From the NCBI GenBank assembly GCA_001839685.1, contig MLAK01000982.1, positions 99,520 through 163,519 of the forward strand: a stretch of DNA of 64,000 bases. Reading direction: 5' to 3'. Both the position numbers and the translations under genes were made by a program. The stretch comes from Tritrichomonas foetus (taxonomy: Eukaryota > Parabasalia > Tritrichomonadida > Tritrichomonadidae). The stretch's first letter is position 1, and the number at the start of each line of letters is the position of its first letter. Shown here in pieces: positions 63,043-64,000 of this stretch. The notes beneath the pieces were generated by a model. It searched no databases. It was not told the DNA's origin and worked only from the letters and a program-made list of their open reading frames with translations.

Positions 63043-64000
63043 TTTTTTATTACTTTGGCCGATGATTTTTACCTTGGCAATTGCCTTCTGCAGAAGTTTT
63101 CCAGTTTTGGAAGTAATTTTGGAATGCCAGCCTCCTTCCTATGAAATTAAAAAGTGATTTCCTGAAAAATTTTAGGAAGTGCAGACTGAAAAATTCCAGC
63201 AAGCAGCCTTCATAGAATTGCAACCTTCTGAATGCATTTAAAATATGTTTTTTGTTGATTCCACAGATATAATCAATAAGCAAGGAATCATTTCACAGAT
63301 TTTATTAATAAGCAAGGAATCAATTCACAAATTTTATTTTCCAAATTATCACCTATTTATTAGATGTTAAATTGAAAATCAATTATTTTTATTTTCCAAT
63401 TTTGATATCAAAATTACAATCATCTATAAAATTTCATAATTATTGGATTTGTTATGTAATTTTGAAACTACAAAATATATATTTTATATATGTGTAAATA
63501 GTGTATGTAAGTTACAGAATGACCTTTGTTATTCATATATTCGGAATTATAAACATAGAAATTCTCTCATCAACATTTTTATATTTCTTTCGTTTTTATT
63601 TTTAGATTTCATTACATTATTGGTTGCGACATGAATTATCATTCTTCATGCTCTTTCATTTATGATTTTGATAGATTTATTCTTATCGAAAGATAAGTAA
63701 AATAAGTAGACCTATAAGTTGTGATAAGTTGCAGCTTCGCTTCAACTTATCCCAACTCAAAATTCATGAAACATCGTATAAAGATATTTTGAATCAATTT
63801 TTTCTCCAGACAGGATAAGTTTCTTGAAAAAAGAAAAACACTGCATCGTTACATACTAGATAGACTATCGATATATGATTATTAAANTGTTCAGNAGCTT
63901 GGTCACTTGACAATTTCGAAAAATGATATTGGATTTTTTTTCAGTAAAAAATTATTAATTTGATTTAAATTTCATAGTATAATCTTATTTATATTTAAAT
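63043..64000. other. right-hand gene-free end with direct repeats
   Basis: AT-rich and without a convincing gene. It holds a 32-bp direct repeat (listed separately), and undetermined bases at 63887 and 63895. The minus-strand 77-codon frame at 63050-63283 has no supporting features. Confidence 0.5.
63255..63335. repeat. 32-bp direct repeat, two to three copies
   Basis: AATAAGCAAGGAATCATTTC and following bases recur with a 32-base period at 63275 and 63307. A weaker left copy (GATTCCACAGATATAATC) is also present. Confidence 0.8.

Noticed and set aside
1..64000. tRNA genes and CRISPR arrays
   Set aside because: No cloverleaf with a GGTTCGAATCC-type T arm, and no regularly spaced repeats with unique spacers were seen by eye.

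Overview
The window looks like nuclear DNA of a flagellated parabasalid protist, most likely a trichomonad such as Tritrichomonas foetus or a close relative. This is inferred from several signs together: AT-rich DNA, long nearly intron-free reading frames on both strands, TAAA signals overlapping stop codons, TCAYW initiator-like sites just upstream of some start codons, trichomonad-style ankyrin, Ras, DENN and USP proteins, and CFAP20, which marks a ciliated cell. No bacterial operon logic applies. I count about 24 protein genes, two decayed genes and several short repeats. I see no tRNA or CRISPR array, and no intact transposon.

Layout. 1-6370 (minus): most of a giant AAA+ protein of the RNF213/mysterin type, running off the left edge. 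6753-7703 (minus): PP1-type phosphatase. 7927-10587 (plus): coiled-coil protein whose C-terminus appears shifted by an 11-A tract. 11193-11762 (plus): Ras-family GTPase. 12011-14886 (minus): ankyrin-repeat protein with a probable 22-nt intron and a second, unresolved break. 15710-16288 (plus): CFAP20. 16757-21487 (plus): very large acidic and coiled-coil protein. 22353-22604 (plus): small gene with C-ending codons. 23053-24921 (minus): DENN-domain Rab GEF with clathrin and adaptor motifs. 25289-30496 (minus): giant ubiquitin-specific protease. 30803-33328 (minus): elongation factor 2. 35852-36436 (plus): bacterial-type PgsA. 37250-39425: two decayed, head-to-head related genes. 40465-41559 (plus): NAD-binding SDR protein lacking the usual Tyr. 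41923-43158 (minus): a candidate INCENP (chromosomal passenger) with a C-terminal IN-box. 43159-44796: gene-free, with two perfect palindromes. 44797-46002 (plus): LCAT-like lipase. 46148-47500 (plus): degenerate EF-hand-like protein. 47968-49563 (plus): DASS/PHO-type anion transporter. 49980-51410 (minus): striatin-like WD40 protein. 51869-53191 (minus): NPF/FG-repeat protein. 53360-53902 (plus): lipid-anchored EF-hand protein. 54276-56159 (minus): choline-transporter-like protein. 56612-62376: two coiled-coil genes, an ARM-like protein, and divergently from it a RecQ4-like protein without helicase motifs. 62524-63042 (plus): small unknown protein.

The genes do not form one pathway. Several could serve signalling and trafficking at membranes and the cytoskeleton: the Ras GTPase, the prenylated EF-hand protein, the DENN GEF, the NPF protein, and striatin with PP1. 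Others point to cell division or genome maintenance (INCENP-like, RecQ4-like), ubiquitin biology (RNF213-like, USP) and lipids (PgsA, LCAT-like, CTL-like). Six of the supplied reading frames' apparent starts or ends needed correction: GTG or TTG starts were moved to ATG, the ankyrin fragments were joined, and one frameshift is noted.

I did not find one dominant undescribed system. The best leads are the INCENP-like protein, the 22-nt intron, the RecQ4-like protein without helicase motifs, the head-to-head decayed pair, the two perfect palindromes and the bacterial-type PgsA.
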